Source: Deltaproteobacteria bacterium HGW-Deltaproteobacteria-22
GTDB lineage: Bacteria > Myxococcota_A > Polyangia > HGW-17
DNA: 45,021 nucleotides
Reading direction: 5' to 3'
Assembly (NCBI GenBank): GCA_002841825.1
Contig: PHAZ01000015.1
Coordinates: forward strand, 1-45,021
The position numbers and the translations under genes were made by a program. A model generated the notes under the pieces. That model saw only the letters and a list, made by a program, of their open reading frames with translations, did not search any database and was not told where the DNA came from. Below, in pieces: positions 1 to 9,971 of this stretch; the stretch's first letter is position 1; each line of letters starts with the position of its first letter.

Positions 1-3000
1 GTGCGCACGGAGACGGCGACCGGCACGCAAATCGACACCATCTCAAGTTCGGTCGTGATCAACAACGATGGAAACAGCGTGGGCGGAACCGCACTGAGCG
101 CCGGCGAGGTGCTGGCGACAGCCAGCGAGACGCTGACCGTGGCGGGCAAGAGCAAGATCGATTCGGCAGGCGACGCAACGGGGCGCGACATTGCGCTGAC
201 CGGCGACGGCGCTTTCCTGCGCGTTGCCGAAGGCAGCCAGGTCAAGGTCAGCCGGAGCGGCGTCAATCGGCTGCAAGGCGATCTGACTGTCGAAAGCACC
301 GCCGCCGTGGCTGGCGAGTCGCTGGTCTTCGATGCGACGCGCGGCAATGAGCTGGCCGGTATGGTTTCCCCGGGCCGCCGCCTGGCCGACGGTTCGCGCG
401 ACGGGGGCGGGGCGGTGAGTATCGGTGCCGGCCGGATCAACGTGGTGGCCGACAATTCGGCGCCAACTGACGGCGTCACGCTGAAGAAGAGCGATCTGGA
501 GCGGTTCGCCGATGTCGATCAAATGCGTTTGATCAGCTATTCGACGCTCGACCTCTACGGCGACGCGACGCTGGGATCGGCCACGCTCAATGAACTGGTG
601 ATATCGGCCGCCGGCATTGCCGGGCACGGCGCTGATGGCAGCCAGGCCACTATTTCCGCCAAACAGGTGGCGTTCGAGAATGCCAATCCCGAGGGCGCCC
701 AATTCGTCGCCGGAGCAACACTCGGCAGCGGCAGCCTCAAGGTGGATGCCGGGCAGATCACTTTCGGCAACAACGCGACCGAAGCGATGCGCAAGGCGGG
801 TAGCAGCGGCTTCAAGATGGCCGGCTTCGATGCCGTCGAACTCAAGGCGAGCGGTGACCTGGCGTTTGCCGGTCGCGGTGTGACGCGCGTTGAGAGCGGC
901 CGGGTCGATGCCAACAGCCAGCCAGTCGAAACCAAGCTCGACATCATCGCGGGACGCGTGACCAGCACGAGCGGGGCAGATCATGTCCTGACGGCTACCG
1001 GTGATTTGTCTGTCCAGCGCCATGCGAACGCGACTGCTCCGACAACGACCGCTGGTCTTGGCAGCAAACTGGAACTGGCTGGCAAGAGCGTTGCGGTGTC
1101 CGGTCACATCGACCTGGCCGCCGGTGATCTGACCTTGGCCGGTGCGCAGGGTGTGACGCTGGACAACGGCGCGCTGGTCAGCGCCGCCGGTGCCGCCGTG
1201 AAGTTTGCCGATACCACGGCTTATGCCTCGGGCGGCCGCATCACGCTGAAATCGATGGAGGGCGATGTCCGGATCAACGAAGGCGCCATCGCTACCGTTT
1301 CCGCCGATGCCGGCGGCGGCAATGCCGGCACGATCCGCCTGTTGGCCGAAAAAGGCACGGTCGATGCCGCGGCGAAAACCCTGCGCGGCAATGCGGCCAA
1401 CGGCAAGACTCAGGGCAGCCTGGTGGTCGATGCAGCGTCGGTTGCGCTTGATCGCCTGGCCAATGCGGTCGTTGATCAATCCGGCAACCGCCATCTCAGC
1501 GAAAGCTGGGATGTCCGTCGCCGGGTTGGCGATCTTGTCCTGACGGAGCAGATCAAGGCACATCAATTCCAGTTGTCGGCTGATGCCGGCAACATCGATA
1601 TCTACGGATCCGTCGATGCATCCGGCAGCAAGGGCGGCAGTATCGGCCTATACGCCAATCGGGTGAGCGATGCCGATGGCTCGAATGCCGTCGGTGGCAA
1701 GGTTGAACTGCATGCCGGCAGCGCCCTCAAGGCCAATGCTACCGAAGTGGTCGGTGGTGGCGATGGCACGGCAGGCGAGGGCGGTTCGGTGACCGTCGGC
1801 GTCAGCGCTACGAAGGCCGAGGACGAATTGGCCACAGAGATCCATTTCTCGGGCGCCAAGGATGGCCAGGCAGCCGCCAGCATCGATGTGTCGACGGCGG
1901 CCGGCAGCAAGGCAAGCGGTGGCCGCGTGACGTTCCGCGCGCCGCGCCAGGATCAACTGGGCAAGTTGGTCAGTGGCAATGGGGCCGAGATTGTCGATAA
2001 CGATGCCATGGCCGCGCTGGTGACGACCAAGAAGGGGGCGACCATTAGCGATTACCTCTTGGTCGGGATCACCAACACCGAATCGTTGGCAAACGGGACG
2101 GTGATTTCCTTCAATGCCTATGCCGCGTCGAAGGCCGAACCCACGGTGACCGTGGGCAGCAACAGCAAGGTACCGTTGGTCAACGCCGATGGCACAGTAC
2201 TTTCGGCTAATGCAATCAAGGCCGGGCAGGGGGTCGTTGCCATCTTCGATAACGGCGTCTTCAAGATATCGACGCTGGGCGAGACGGATACAGGATCGGC
2301 CAACAGGTACAAAGTGACACCGGCCATCAGCCCGCTGACGGCGGCTGATTTCCAGAACCCCGGTTATACGGTGGCATTCCGTCCGAAGAGCGCCAATACA
2401 GCAGCGTCCACGCTGGAAATCACGTCGGCCGACAAGGTAAAGACGTCGGTCGATTTGAAGAGCGCTGACGGCAGCGTACTCAAGGCCGGCGATCTTCGGA
2501 CGGACAGGTTGGTGACGGCGGTCTATACAGTCGTCGACGGCAAGGGCGAGTTCAGGCTTGTCGATGATGTGCCTCTGGCCTCCGCGCCCGTCGTCGGATC
2601 GAGTATGGCCAAGGTGAATCTGGATGGAAATGTCCAAGGGGCGGCCAGTGTTGCGCTCGAAGCGGTACGGGTGACGCGCAAGACCGGCGATTTCGTGCTC
2701 GGTACCGCCGAGCAGGCCGCGCTGCTCAAGACAGCGAGTGAGGTTTCGGCGCTCAAGGGCAGTGCTTTTGTCGACGCAGCCGATCCCGGCCAGCGCCTGG
2801 GTACGGTCTTCCGGGTGGGTGAGGAGATTCGGTCGACCGGCAAATTGCTGGTGGGCAATGACTGGAGCTTTACTGGCACTAGTGCGGCCGGAACGGTTGG
2901 CGCCCTGACGTTGCGCGCCGAGGGAGATCTGCTGGTGAGCGGTACGATCACCGACGGTTTCGTCCGGAACGGCTCGGCAAACGCCGGGGTGTCCGATATT

Positions 3001-4158
3001 TATCGCGACGCACGCGTCGGCAGCGGCGGCGATAGCTGGTCGTTCCGGCTCGTCGCCGGGGCGGATGCCGCTCAGGCCTCACCGCTGGGGACGAATGCTT
3101 CGGCCACGACAGGCAGTCTCGTTCTGGCTGACAACAAACTGATCCGCACCGGCACGGGCAGCATCGATATTGCCGCCGCGAAAGACATCCAGCTTGGCGA
3201 CCGGGCGGCGATTTATACGGCTGGTGTGACCGATACGACAGAGCTCGATGGCTTTACACCGGCTTTCGTCAATAACAACTACACGGCGAAGGGTGTGTAC
3301 TCGGCTTTCCTGACTGGCGGTGGTGACGTCTCGCTGCAGGCTGGCGGTTCGATTGAGGTTGAAAAACCTGAGCTGGCGTCGGTTTATCAGGGTAATCCCA
3401 ACGAATGGTTGATGCGGGTGGGGGGCAACAAGGACCTGCAATGGTGGTCGCGGGTTGCCTCGTTCCAGTCGGGTATTGCCGCATTCGGCGGTGGTGATAT
3501 CAGCCTGACGGCGGGCAGCGACATCAGCAATGCCATCGTGGCCATTCCAACCAGTGGTCGGGTGCCGACGGTGGATGGCGAGGCCCAGCCTGACCGGGCG
3601 TTGATCATGGGCGGCGGTGACCTGAGCGTGCACGCACAGGGTTCGATCATCGGCGGGATGCTCTATGCCGAGACCGGCAAGGTGAAGCTGACTGCCGATG
3701 CGATCAAGCCTTATGTCATCGTCACCACGAATGGCAATGGCGATCTGGTCGACAACAATTTTTACACGACGGTCGCCATCGGTAACAGCAGCGTCGATGT
3801 CGTTGGCCGGCAGGACGTCGAACTGGGCAATGTGTACAACCCCCTGTGGGCCAACACCAACTGGCTCTACAACGGCACCTATACGACGGGCGCCAAGGCA
3901 ACGTCGGGATTGGTCACGGTGACCGGCAACTACAGTGTGCGCCTGGGTACCTTTGGTGAACGTTCGGCGCTCGATGTCGTTTCACTGGCCGGCAATGTTG
4001 GTCTGAACGCTCAGGATACGGTTTACGGGGTCATGGATAGCGAGACCCACCGACTGATGCCGGCGCAGGTGAAAGTTGCGGCGCTGAATGGCGATATCGG
4101 TGGGTCGGTGGTTCAAGTGCCAGGACAGTCGGGGCAGTTGGACCTGCTGGCGCAGGGC
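1..4158 (+). other. Filamentous-haemagglutinin-type adhesin passenger segment (internal fragment)
   Basis: About 1,386 residues of repetitive beta-helix, with recurring phrases such as GGDVSLQAGGSIEV, GGGDISLTAGSDI and GGGDLSVHAQGSI. These are typical of large two-partner-secretion exoproteins (filamentous haemagglutinin family), which are exported by a TpsB/FhaC outer-membrane pore and act in adhesion or contact-dependent inhibition. Both ends are missing: there is no N-terminal TPS secretion domain and no C-terminal effector. A stretch near residues 1115-1385, with Trp/Asn/Tyr-rich segments between the GGGD repeats, resembles adhesins of Rhodocyclales-type Betaproteobacteria. No transporter gene lies nearby. 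The family call is firm; the taxonomic hint is inference from style and codon use. Long antisense open frames over this segment are shadows of its GC-rich codons. Confidence 0.75.
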
Positions 4159-7100
4159 ACCAATCCGAAGAGGGTGTTCGAGGTCCTCGAGCCGCTGTAC
4201 CGACAGGATTCCCTCTGGGAGAGCCTGGTGAACCTGCACGAGAAATATCTGGAGTTCGTGAAGGACTCCGAGGAACGCATTACGCTCTTCAAGACGATCT
4301 GCGACCTGCAGGAAAACTACCTTCGTGATCCCGACATGGCCTTCAAGACCTGGGCCCGTGCTTTCTCGGAGGCCGAGGCCGATGTGGAGATCCAGGAGCG
4401 CCTGGAAGGCCTGGCCGCTCAGATGGCGCTGTGGCCCGACCTGACAGAGGTCTACCGCGCCTCCGCCAAAAAGCTTTCTACGCTGGCACGGTCCCAGACC
4501 GCCCAGGCCGATGATCTCAACGATCTGTCCGTGCACATCTGGCTCAAGGCCGCACGCGTCCATGAGGAGGAGATGCAGGATCCCGCCGGTGCGGAGGAGG
4601 CCAACCTCGAGGTGCTCAAGATCGACTACGAGCATTTCACCGCCCTGGAGAGCCTGGACCGCATCTACTCTGCCAATTCCATGTATCCCGAGCTCGCCGG
4701 CATCCTCGACCGTCGTGCCAAGACCTCCCAGGATTCCTATGACCGCGTGCAGTTCCTGTTCCGCCTGGCCAAGGTCCGCGAGGAGGATCTGCGCGATCTT
4801 CCGGCGGCGGTGGCGGCCTTCGAGGCCATCATCCGGGAGGAGGAGCAGAACATCGAGGCTCTCGAGGGTCTGGAACGCATCCATTTCGAGACCGGAGACT
4901 ACAAGGCGCTGTTCAACGTCTACGAGCGCATGTCCAAGGCCCTGTCTTCCGACGACGACGTGGCCGAAGCGCTGGCCCACATGGCCAAGATCGCGTCCGA
5001 TGCCCTGAAGAACCCACTGGGCGCCAAGGATCTCTGGAAGCGCGTGCTTGACCTCAAGGGCGAGGAGCCCCGCGCGCTGAAAGAACTGTCCCTGCTGGCC
5101 GAGGCCGCCCGTGACTGGGCTGCCTGCGTCGACTTCCTGAACCGCATCACCCAGGCCTCCTACGAGACCTTCGAGCAGGTGGACGCCTACCTTTCAGTCG
5201 GCCGCATCGCCTTGAAGGAGCTGGCCGATCACCGCCAGGCACTCGACGCCTACCAGTCGGTGCGCTCCATCGATCCGTCCAACATCGAGGCGTTGGAAAA
5301 CCTTGCGTTCATCTTCTCCGAGAGTCAGGCCTGGGAGGAGCTCGTTGAAGTGCTCGAGGCCCTCGTCGGGCTCGGACAGGGCAGCATGCCTGCCTCCAAG
5401 TTGCGTGCACTGTATGCCCAGATCGGCAAGATCGAGAAGGAATACCTGATGCGGTCGGACCGCGCCATCGCGGCGTGGGAAAACGTGCTTATGCAGGTGT
5501 CCGGTGACGCCGAGGCCCTTGAGGCCCTCGAGACCCTGTATACCCAGAGCGAATTGTGGACCGACACCATCCGCATCCTGGAGGAAAAGGTCCGGAACTG
5601 CCAGAAGGATCCCCAGCGGATCGAGCTGCTGTTCCAGATCGCCGACATTTATGAGACCCGGGTGTGGGACAAGGCCTCCTCCGCCAATGCCTATGGCCGC
5701 GTGCTGAAGATCGAACGGCTCCACATCGAGGCGTTCAACCACCTTGAGCGTCTGCTCCAGGATCTGAACAAGTGGAAGGAACTGACCGAACTCTACTTGA
5801 AGAAGTTTGCCGACCTCGGTGGACAGGAAGAGGAGGTCCCCGCCGAGCACAAGGCCGAAATCGTTTCCATACTGCAGCGGCTTGCCGTGGTGTACGAGGA
5901 GAAGATGTCCGACCGCGAGAACGCGTTTGTGGCCCTGTCCAACGCATTCGCCATCGCTCCGATGAATGACGTCACCGCCGATCACCTGGAGCGCCTGGCG
6001 TCGATTCAGAACAACTGGGAAGAACTCATTGAAATGTACCAGGAGGCAGTCGAAGCCGTCGAAGACCGCCTGGTCCGGTGCGATCTCCTCGTGAAGATGG
6101 GCAAGTGGTACGCCGACCAGCTTGATGACCTTGCCAAGGCCTCCGAGGTCCTCAAGCAGGCCCTGCGCCTGGAGCCCAAGTACGGGCGTGTCCACCTGCA
6201 GATGGCCGAGGTGCACCGCAAGAACCAGTCCGTCGGCGAGTACATCTCCGAGCTGCGGCTGGCGCTGGAGGTCGAGACCCGTCAGGACGTCGTTTACAAG
6301 TCCGCCATGGAGCTGGCCCGCACCTATGAGAAGGAATTCGGTGACATGGACGAGGCGATCCGCTTCTACAAGAAGGCGCACGAAGCCTCCCTGACCCATG
6401 AGGAGCCTCTTGAGGCCCTTGAGCGCCTCTACGAGAGGGGCGAGAAGTGGCGCGAACTGATCGAGATCGTGAACGAGCGTGTCGATCGCAGCACCAACGA
6501 AGAGGAGATCTTCGATCTCAAGGTGAAGATCGCGGATCTATATGACGACCGCCGCGAGCTCCCCTCCAAGGCCATCGAGGTCCTCAACGAGCTTCTCGAC
6601 GCGCATCCGGACAACCTGGTCATCATGCGCAAGCTAGAGGAACTGTACGAGAAGATCGGTGACCTGGAAGAGTATCTCGCCATCCTCGAGCGGCAGATGA
6701 CCTATCTGTCGCACGACGACGAGCGCATCCGCAAGTCACACCAGATGGCCGCCGTCTGGGAAGAACACTTCGAGAAGCCTGACAAGGCCATCGAATGCTA
6801 CGAGGCCATCCTGGCGATCAGCGACAAGGACGAGCGTTCCTATCAGAACCTCGCAAGGCTGTACCGCCAGGAGAAGAAATGGACCGAGTACATCGAGGTC
6901 ATCTACCGCCACATCTACACCAAGCATGATCCGAAGGAACGCGTACGCCTGTACAAGGCAGCCGCCGAGGTGCTGGAAAAACAGCTCAACGAACCCGAGC
7001 GTTCCATCGACGCCTACATGGCGGTGCTCGATGACGACGCGATGGACATCGACGCACTGACGGCGCTGTCCCGCCTGTACGAAATCCAGGAAGACTGGGA

Positions 7101-9675
7101 TCGCTGCATGGACGTCTCGGTCCGCCTTGTTGATCTGATCAGCGACCAGAACACCAAGGTCGACCTGTATTTCCGCATCGGCAAGATCTCCGAGGATTTC
7201 CAGCACAACCCATCCGAGGCCGAGCGCCTTTACGCGGAAGCCCTGGCGATCAATCCGTCCTTCGTGCCCGCCCTGAAGAAGCTTTCGAACATCTACGGCG
7301 ACCGCCACGACTGGCTCAAGGCGTCCAAGATGCTCGAGGTCGCCCAGACCCATACCGCCAACGTCGTCGACAAGGCCGGCTACCTGTATGATGGCGGCGT
7401 GATCCGCCTCGATCACCTCGATGACGCCGAGCGTGCCGCCGAGCTGCTCGAAGCCTGCCTGGATCTCGATCCGGAGCACGTCGACGCTGCCCTGCGCTAC
7501 ACGGACATCCTTTGGGATCGCCAGCGCTACGAGGACATGTTCCCGCATCTCCAGATGCTGGTGCGCAAGCTCGAGGCTGCTTCGGCCGACCGGGATCTCA
7601 TGGCGAAGGTTTACTTCCGCTATGGTCGATCCGCGGAGGCCCGCAAGGAGCTTGAGAAGGCCCAGAAGGCCTACTACAACGCCTACCAGATTGAGAAAAC
7701 GTCGCTGCCGGTGCTGCAGGGCATGGCTTCTGTCTGCTATCAATTAGAGCAGTGGGAGCAGGCATTCAAGCTTTACAAGCAGATTCTGGTGCATCCGCAG
7801 GCCGAGTCCGACCACGAGCTGCAGACGGAAATCTACTACAAGCTCGGCGCGGTCCACTTCAAGCGCAACGAACTGATGAAAGCCCAGAACCTCTACGAGA
7901 AGGCCCTTGACAACAATCCGGGTCACCAGCCCACGCTGCTGGCCATGGTCGAACTGTACGAGAAGGAAAACAACTTCAAGGCGGCCGCAGAGATCAAGGG
8001 GCGCATCGCCGCCAGTCTTTCGGGTGAAGAGCAGGTTGAGTTCATGATCGGCCTGGCCGAATACTTCCGCGACAAGGTGATGGACAACGCCAGCGCCATC
8101 AAGGTGTTCGAGGACGCCTACGCGATCGATCCGAAGAACACGCTGATCATCCATGAACTGATCGAACTGTACCAGACGACCGAGCAGTGGAAGAAGGTCG
8201 CCAAGAACATGATCCTGCTCGCCGAGATGGAGTCGGATCCGAGCATCCGCTCCAAGATCTGGTACGCCGTCGGCGGTGTGTTCCGCGAGTACATCAAGTC
8301 CCTCGACGATGCCGTCGACTACTACAACCGTGCGCTCGATGACGATCCGAACAACCTGAAGGCGTTCCAGCACACAGACGAGATCCTGACCAAGAAGAAG
8401 GACTGGAAACTGCAGGAGCGCAACTACCGCAAGATGATCAAGCGCGTCATGGAAAACCAGCCGGAGAACCATGGGCTGCTGACCACCCTGTGGCACTTCC
8501 TCGGCGAGATCTACCGTACACGCCTCAAGGACTTCAAGGCAGCCATGGGCGCCTTCGAAACCGCCATCGCGCTGGATCCCTCCGCCTCCAACCGTCACGA
8601 GATCCTGGCCGAGCTCTACGAACTGGCCGGTCCTGACACCTATGACAAGGCCATCGCCAAGCACCACGAGATCCTGGACCGCAACGCATATAACCAGGAG
8701 AGCATGAAGAAGTTGTACCGGCTCTATCTGGAGACGCGGAACTACGACGCCGCCTGGTGCATGTCGGCAGCGCTGACCAACCTCAAGGTCGCGGAGGCCG
8801 AAGAACTGGAGTTCTACAACCAGTACAAACCGCGCGGTTTCGCCCAGCTCAAGCAGCGTTTCACCACCGACATCTGGGCCAACATGCTCACGTCCTCGAT
8901 GGAGGATCCGGCCATGCGTCACCTGATGGCTGCAATCTCGATCCCCATCACGACCCTGAAGGGCCGGCCGACCAAGAACTGGGGCATCAACCGCAAGAAC
9001 CGTCAGGAGCCTGCCGGAGAAGGTCCGCTGTTCAACAAGATCTTCTTCTATGTGCTGGATCGCCTCGCGGTCGAGGCGCCTGAACTGTACCTGCTGCCCG
9101 ATCACCGCGCCGGCATGCAGCACGGCGTCATGATCGAGAAGGGACAGCGCATCCCGTTCGTGACCGTGGGACAGGAACTGCTCCAGGGTCACATGGAAAA
9201 GGATCTGGCCTTCATGGTGGCGCGTGAACTGACCTACATGCGGCCGGAATACTACCTGCTCAAGCACGTTTCGAGTGTCGGCGAGCTGCGCGCGATGGTC
9301 TTCGGCTCCATGCGCCTGGTCAACGCCCAGATGCCCCTTCCCGTGGATGCGGGCGTCCTGCAGCAGACCGCAGCCCAGCTGGCACCCGTGCTGCCACCGG
9401 CCTCCAAGGAGGCGCTGATTGGACTCACGCAGAAGATGGCCGCCACGAACTACACGCCCAACGTGGATTCCTTCATCCAGGGCGTGGAACTGACCTGTCA
9501 CCGTGCCGCCCTGACCCTGATCCAGGATCTGGACGTGGCCATGCTCGTGCTGCAAGCCGAACCCATGATCGCCGGCGGTCTTGGTCTTCAGCAGAAGAAG
9601 GACGCGCTGCTGCGTTTCGCGACGTCGGAAAAATTCTTCGAACTGAGGAAAATCCTCGGAGTCGCCATCGGGTGA
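1..9675 (+). CDS. Continuous chimeric reading frame: adhesin fragment joined in frame to giant TPR protein (5' partial)
   Basis: One uninterrupted frame of 3,224 codons runs from the window edge to the TGA at 9673-9675. Its two parts have nothing in common. Codons 1 to about 1386 are a beta-helical secreted adhesin rich in Gly, Ala, Ser, Thr and Asn. Codons from about 1387 onward are an alpha-helical tetratricopeptide protein rich in Glu, Lys and Leu. Codon choice switches at the same place: GAT, AAT and GGT are frequent before it, and GAC, GAG, AAG and CTC dominate after it. The first codon shown is GTG, but there is no signal peptide and no secretion domain, so the true start lies outside the window. 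I treat the join as a probable assembly artefact and describe the two segments separately below. A genuine fusion would be remarkable, because a periplasm-crossing adhesin and a soluble TPR scaffold have no obvious common topology. Confidence 0.6.
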   Translation: MRTETATGTQIDTISSSVVINNDGNSVGGTALSAGEVLATASETLTVAGKSKIDSAGDATGRDIALTGDGAFLRVAEGSQVKVSRSGVNRLQGDLTVESTAAVAGESLVFDATRGNELAGMVSPGRRLADGSRDGGGAVSIGAGRINVVADNSAPTDGVTLKKSDLERFADVDQMRLISYSTLDLYGDATLGSATLNELVISAAGIAGHGADGSQATISAKQVAFENANPEGAQFVAGATLGSGSLKVDAGQITFGNNATEAMRKAGSSGFKMAGFDAVELKASGDLAFAGRGVTRVESGRVDANSQPVETKLDIIAGRVTSTSGADHVLTATGDLSVQRHANATAPTTTAGLGSKLELAGKSVAVSGHIDLAAGDLTLAGAQGVTLDNGALVSAAGAAVKFADTTAYASGGRITLKSMEGDVRINEGAIATVSADAGGGNAGTIRLLAEKGTVDAAAKTLRGNAANGKTQGSLVVDAASVALDRLANAVVDQSGNRHLSESWDVRRRVGDLVLTEQIKAHQFQLSADAGNIDIYGSVDASGSKGGSIGLYANRVSDADGSNAVGGKVELHAGSALKANATEVVGGGDGTAGEGGSVTVGVSATKAEDELATEIHFSGAKDGQAAASIDVSTAAGSKASGGRVTFRAPRQDQLGKLVSGNGAEIVDNDAMAALVTTKKGATISDYLLVGITNTESLANGTVISFNAYAASKAEPTVTVGSNSKVPLVNADGTVLSANAIKAGQGVVAIFDNGVFKISTLGETDTGSANRYKVTPAISPLTAADFQNPGYTVAFRPKSANTAASTLEITSADKVKTSVDLKSADGSVLKAGDLRTDRLVTAVYTVVDGKGEFRLVDDVPLASAPVVGSSMAKVNLDGNVQGAASVALEAVRVTRKTGDFVLGTAEQAALLKTASEVSALKGSAFVDAADPGQRLGTVFRVGEEIRSTGKLLVGNDWSFTGTSAAGTVGALTLRAEGDLLVSGTITDGFVRNGSANAGVSDIYRDARVGSGGDSWSFRLVAGADAAQASPLGTNASATTGSLVLADNKLIRTGTGSIDIAAAKDIQLGDRAAIYTAGVTDTTELDGFTPAFVNNNYTAKGVYSAFLTGGGDVSLQAGGSIEVEKPELASVYQGNPNEWLMRVGGNKDLQWWSRVASFQSGIAAFGGGDISLTAGSDISNAIVAIPTSGRVPTVDGEAQPDRALIMGGGDLSVHAQGSIIGGMLYAETGKVKLTADAIKPYVIVTTNGNGDLVDNNFYTTVAIGNSSVDVVGRQDVELGNVYNPLWANTNWLYNGTYTTGAKATSGLVTVTGNYSVRLGTFGERSALDVVSLAGNVGLNAQDTVYGVMDSETHRLMPAQVKVAALNGDIGGSVVQVPGQSGQLDLLAQGTNPKRVFEVLEPLYRQDSLWESLVNLHEKYLEFVKDSEERITLFKTICDLQENYLRDPDMAFKTWARAFSEAEADVEIQERLEGLAAQMALWPDLTEVYRASAKKLSTLARSQTAQADDLNDLSVHIWLKAARVHEEEMQDPAGAEEANLEVLKIDYEHFTALESLDRIYSANSMYPELAGILDRRAKTSQDSYDRVQFLFRLAKVREEDLRDLPAAVAAFEAIIREEEQNIEALEGLERIHFETGDYKALFNVYERMSKALSSDDDVAEALAHMAKIASDALKNPLGAKDLWKRVLDLKGEEPRALKELSLLAEAARDWAACVDFLNRITQASYETFEQVDAYLSVGRIALKELADHRQALDAYQSVRSIDPSNIEALENLAFIFSESQAWEELVEVLEALVGLGQGSMPASKLRALYAQIGKIEKEYLMRSDRAIAAWENVLMQVSGDAEALEALETLYTQSELWTDTIRILEEKVRNCQKDPQRIELLFQIADIYETRVWDKASSANAYGRVLKIERLHIEAFNHLERLLQDLNKWKELTELYLKKFADLGGQEEEVPAEHKAEIVSILQRLAVVYEEKMSDRENAFVALSNAFAIAPMNDVTADHLERLASIQNNWEELIEMYQEAVEAVEDRLVRCDLLVKMGKWYADQLDDLAKASEVLKQALRLEPKYGRVHLQMAEVHRKNQSVGEYISELRLALEVETRQDVVYKSAMELARTYEKEFGDMDEAIRFYKKAHEASLTHEEPLEALERLYERGEKWRELIEIVNERVDRSTNEEEIFDLKVKIADLYDDRRELPSKAIEVLNELLDAHPDNLVIMRKLEELYEKIGDLEEYLAILERQMTYLSHDDERIRKSHQMAAVWEEHFEKPDKAIECYEAILAISDKDERSYQNLARLYRQEKKWTEYIEVIYRHIYTKHDPKERVRLYKAAAEVLEKQLNEPERSIDAYMAVLDDDAMDIDALTALSRLYEIQEDWDRCMDVSVRLVDLISDQNTKVDLYFRIGKISEDFQHNPSEAERLYAEALAINPSFVPALKKLSNIYGDRHDWLKASKMLEVAQTHTANVVDKAGYLYDGGVIRLDHLDDAERAAELLEACLDLDPEHVDAALRYTDILWDRQRYEDMFPHLQMLVRKLEAASADRDLMAKVYFRYGRSAEARKELEKAQKAYYNAYQIEKTSLPVLQGMASVCYQLEQWEQAFKLYKQILVHPQAESDHELQTEIYYKLGAVHFKRNELMKAQNLYEKALDNNPGHQPTLLAMVELYEKENNFKAAAEIKGRIAASLSGEEQVEFMIGLAEYFRDKVMDNASAIKVFEDAYAIDPKNTLIIHELIELYQTTEQWKKVAKNMILLAEMESDPSIRSKIWYAVGGVFREYIKSLDDAVDYYNRALDDDPNNLKAFQHTDEILTKKKDWKLQERNYRKMIKRVMENQPENHGLLTTLWHFLGEIYRTRLKDFKAAMGAFETAIALDPSASNRHEILAELYELAGPDTYDKAIAKHHEILDRNAYNQESMKKLYRLYLETRNYDAAWCMSAALTNLKVAEAEELEFYNQYKPRGFAQLKQRFTTDIWANMLTSSMEDPAMRHLMAAISIPITTLKGRPTKNWGINRKNRQEPAGEGPLFNKIFFYVLDRLAVEAPELYLLPDHRAGMQHGVMIEKGQRIPFVTVGQELLQGHMEKDLAFMVARELTYMRPEYYLLKHVSSVGELRAMVFGSMRLVNAQMPLPVDAGVLQQTAAQLAPVLPPASKEALIGLTQKMAATNYTPNVDSFIQGVELTCHRAALTLIQDLDVAMLVLQAEPMIAGGLGLQQKKDALLRFATSEKFFELRKILGVAIG
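4159..9675 (+). other. Giant tetratricopeptide-repeat protein, N-terminally truncated at the join
   Basis: About 1,838 residues of tandem helical TPR-like repeats, many with the pattern A-x-x-x-Y-x-x-x-L followed by DP or P-x-N. Examples are AIKVFEDAYAIDPKN and AVDYYNRALDDDPNN. The repeats run from the join to about residue 2880 of the combined frame. A C-terminal globular region of some 330 residues follows, without repeats, containing phrases such as LYLLPDHRAGMQHG and RELTYMRPEYYLLKH. No signal peptide or membrane segment is visible, so a cytoplasmic scaffold is likely, but the N-terminus is lost. Very long TPR proteins of this kind are common in Myxococcota-like genomes, and their partners are mostly unknown. 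The frame ends with TGA overlapping the GTG of the next gene, so the two are probably translationally coupled. Confidence 0.8.
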
Positions 9676-9890
9676 ACACCATGAAATACACCATATTGAT
9701 TGTCTCCCTGTTCAGTCTCGTTGCCGTCGGCTGCACCGGTGGCAAGAGCACCGGCAAGACCACCGCCGGCTCCGATCCGAAGGCGGGTGACGCCGGCAAG
9801 GTGGATCCCTCCCCGGTCAAGGATGCTGCCCCCACCGGTCCCGCATCCGATCTCTGCACCGATACCCAGTGCCCGGGAGTGGTTCGCTGA
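9672..9890 (+). CDS. Small putative lipoprotein
   Basis: A 72-residue protein of unknown function. A short charged start is followed by a hydrophobic segment ending in LVAVGC, a plausible signal-peptidase II lipobox with the lipidated Cys near residue 21. The rest is a Gly/Lys/Thr/Pro-rich tether with two Cys near the C-terminus (CTDTQC). The GTG at 9672 overlaps the upstream TGA (GTGA) and has GGAG 10 bases before it. The ATG at 9681 is an alternative start that would drop three residues. It is probably cotranscribed with the TPR gene. The whole mature part is low complexity, so it may act as a small envelope anchor. No function can be assigned. Confidence 0.6.
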   Translation: MNTMKYTILIVSLFSLVAVGCTGGKSTGKTTAGSDPKAGDAGKVDPSPVKDAAPTGPASDLCTDTQCPGVVR

Positions 9891-9971
9891 CCACCAATCG
9901 TCCATCCCCGGTGCGTTTCGCTTTTCGCACACGGGCATCACTCCCGGCCAGGCAGTACGGAGGCTTCTTCC

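Noticed and set aside
43-1566. Long minus-strand open frame opposite the adhesin segment
   Set aside because: It is His/Arg/Gln-rich with no domain logic and mirrors the strong beta-helix coding frame on the plus strand; it is a GC-driven shadow.
9911-9930. Hairpin gtgcg...cgcac between the small lipoprotein and kamD as a terminator
   Set aside because: The stem is only five pairs and no T-run follows.
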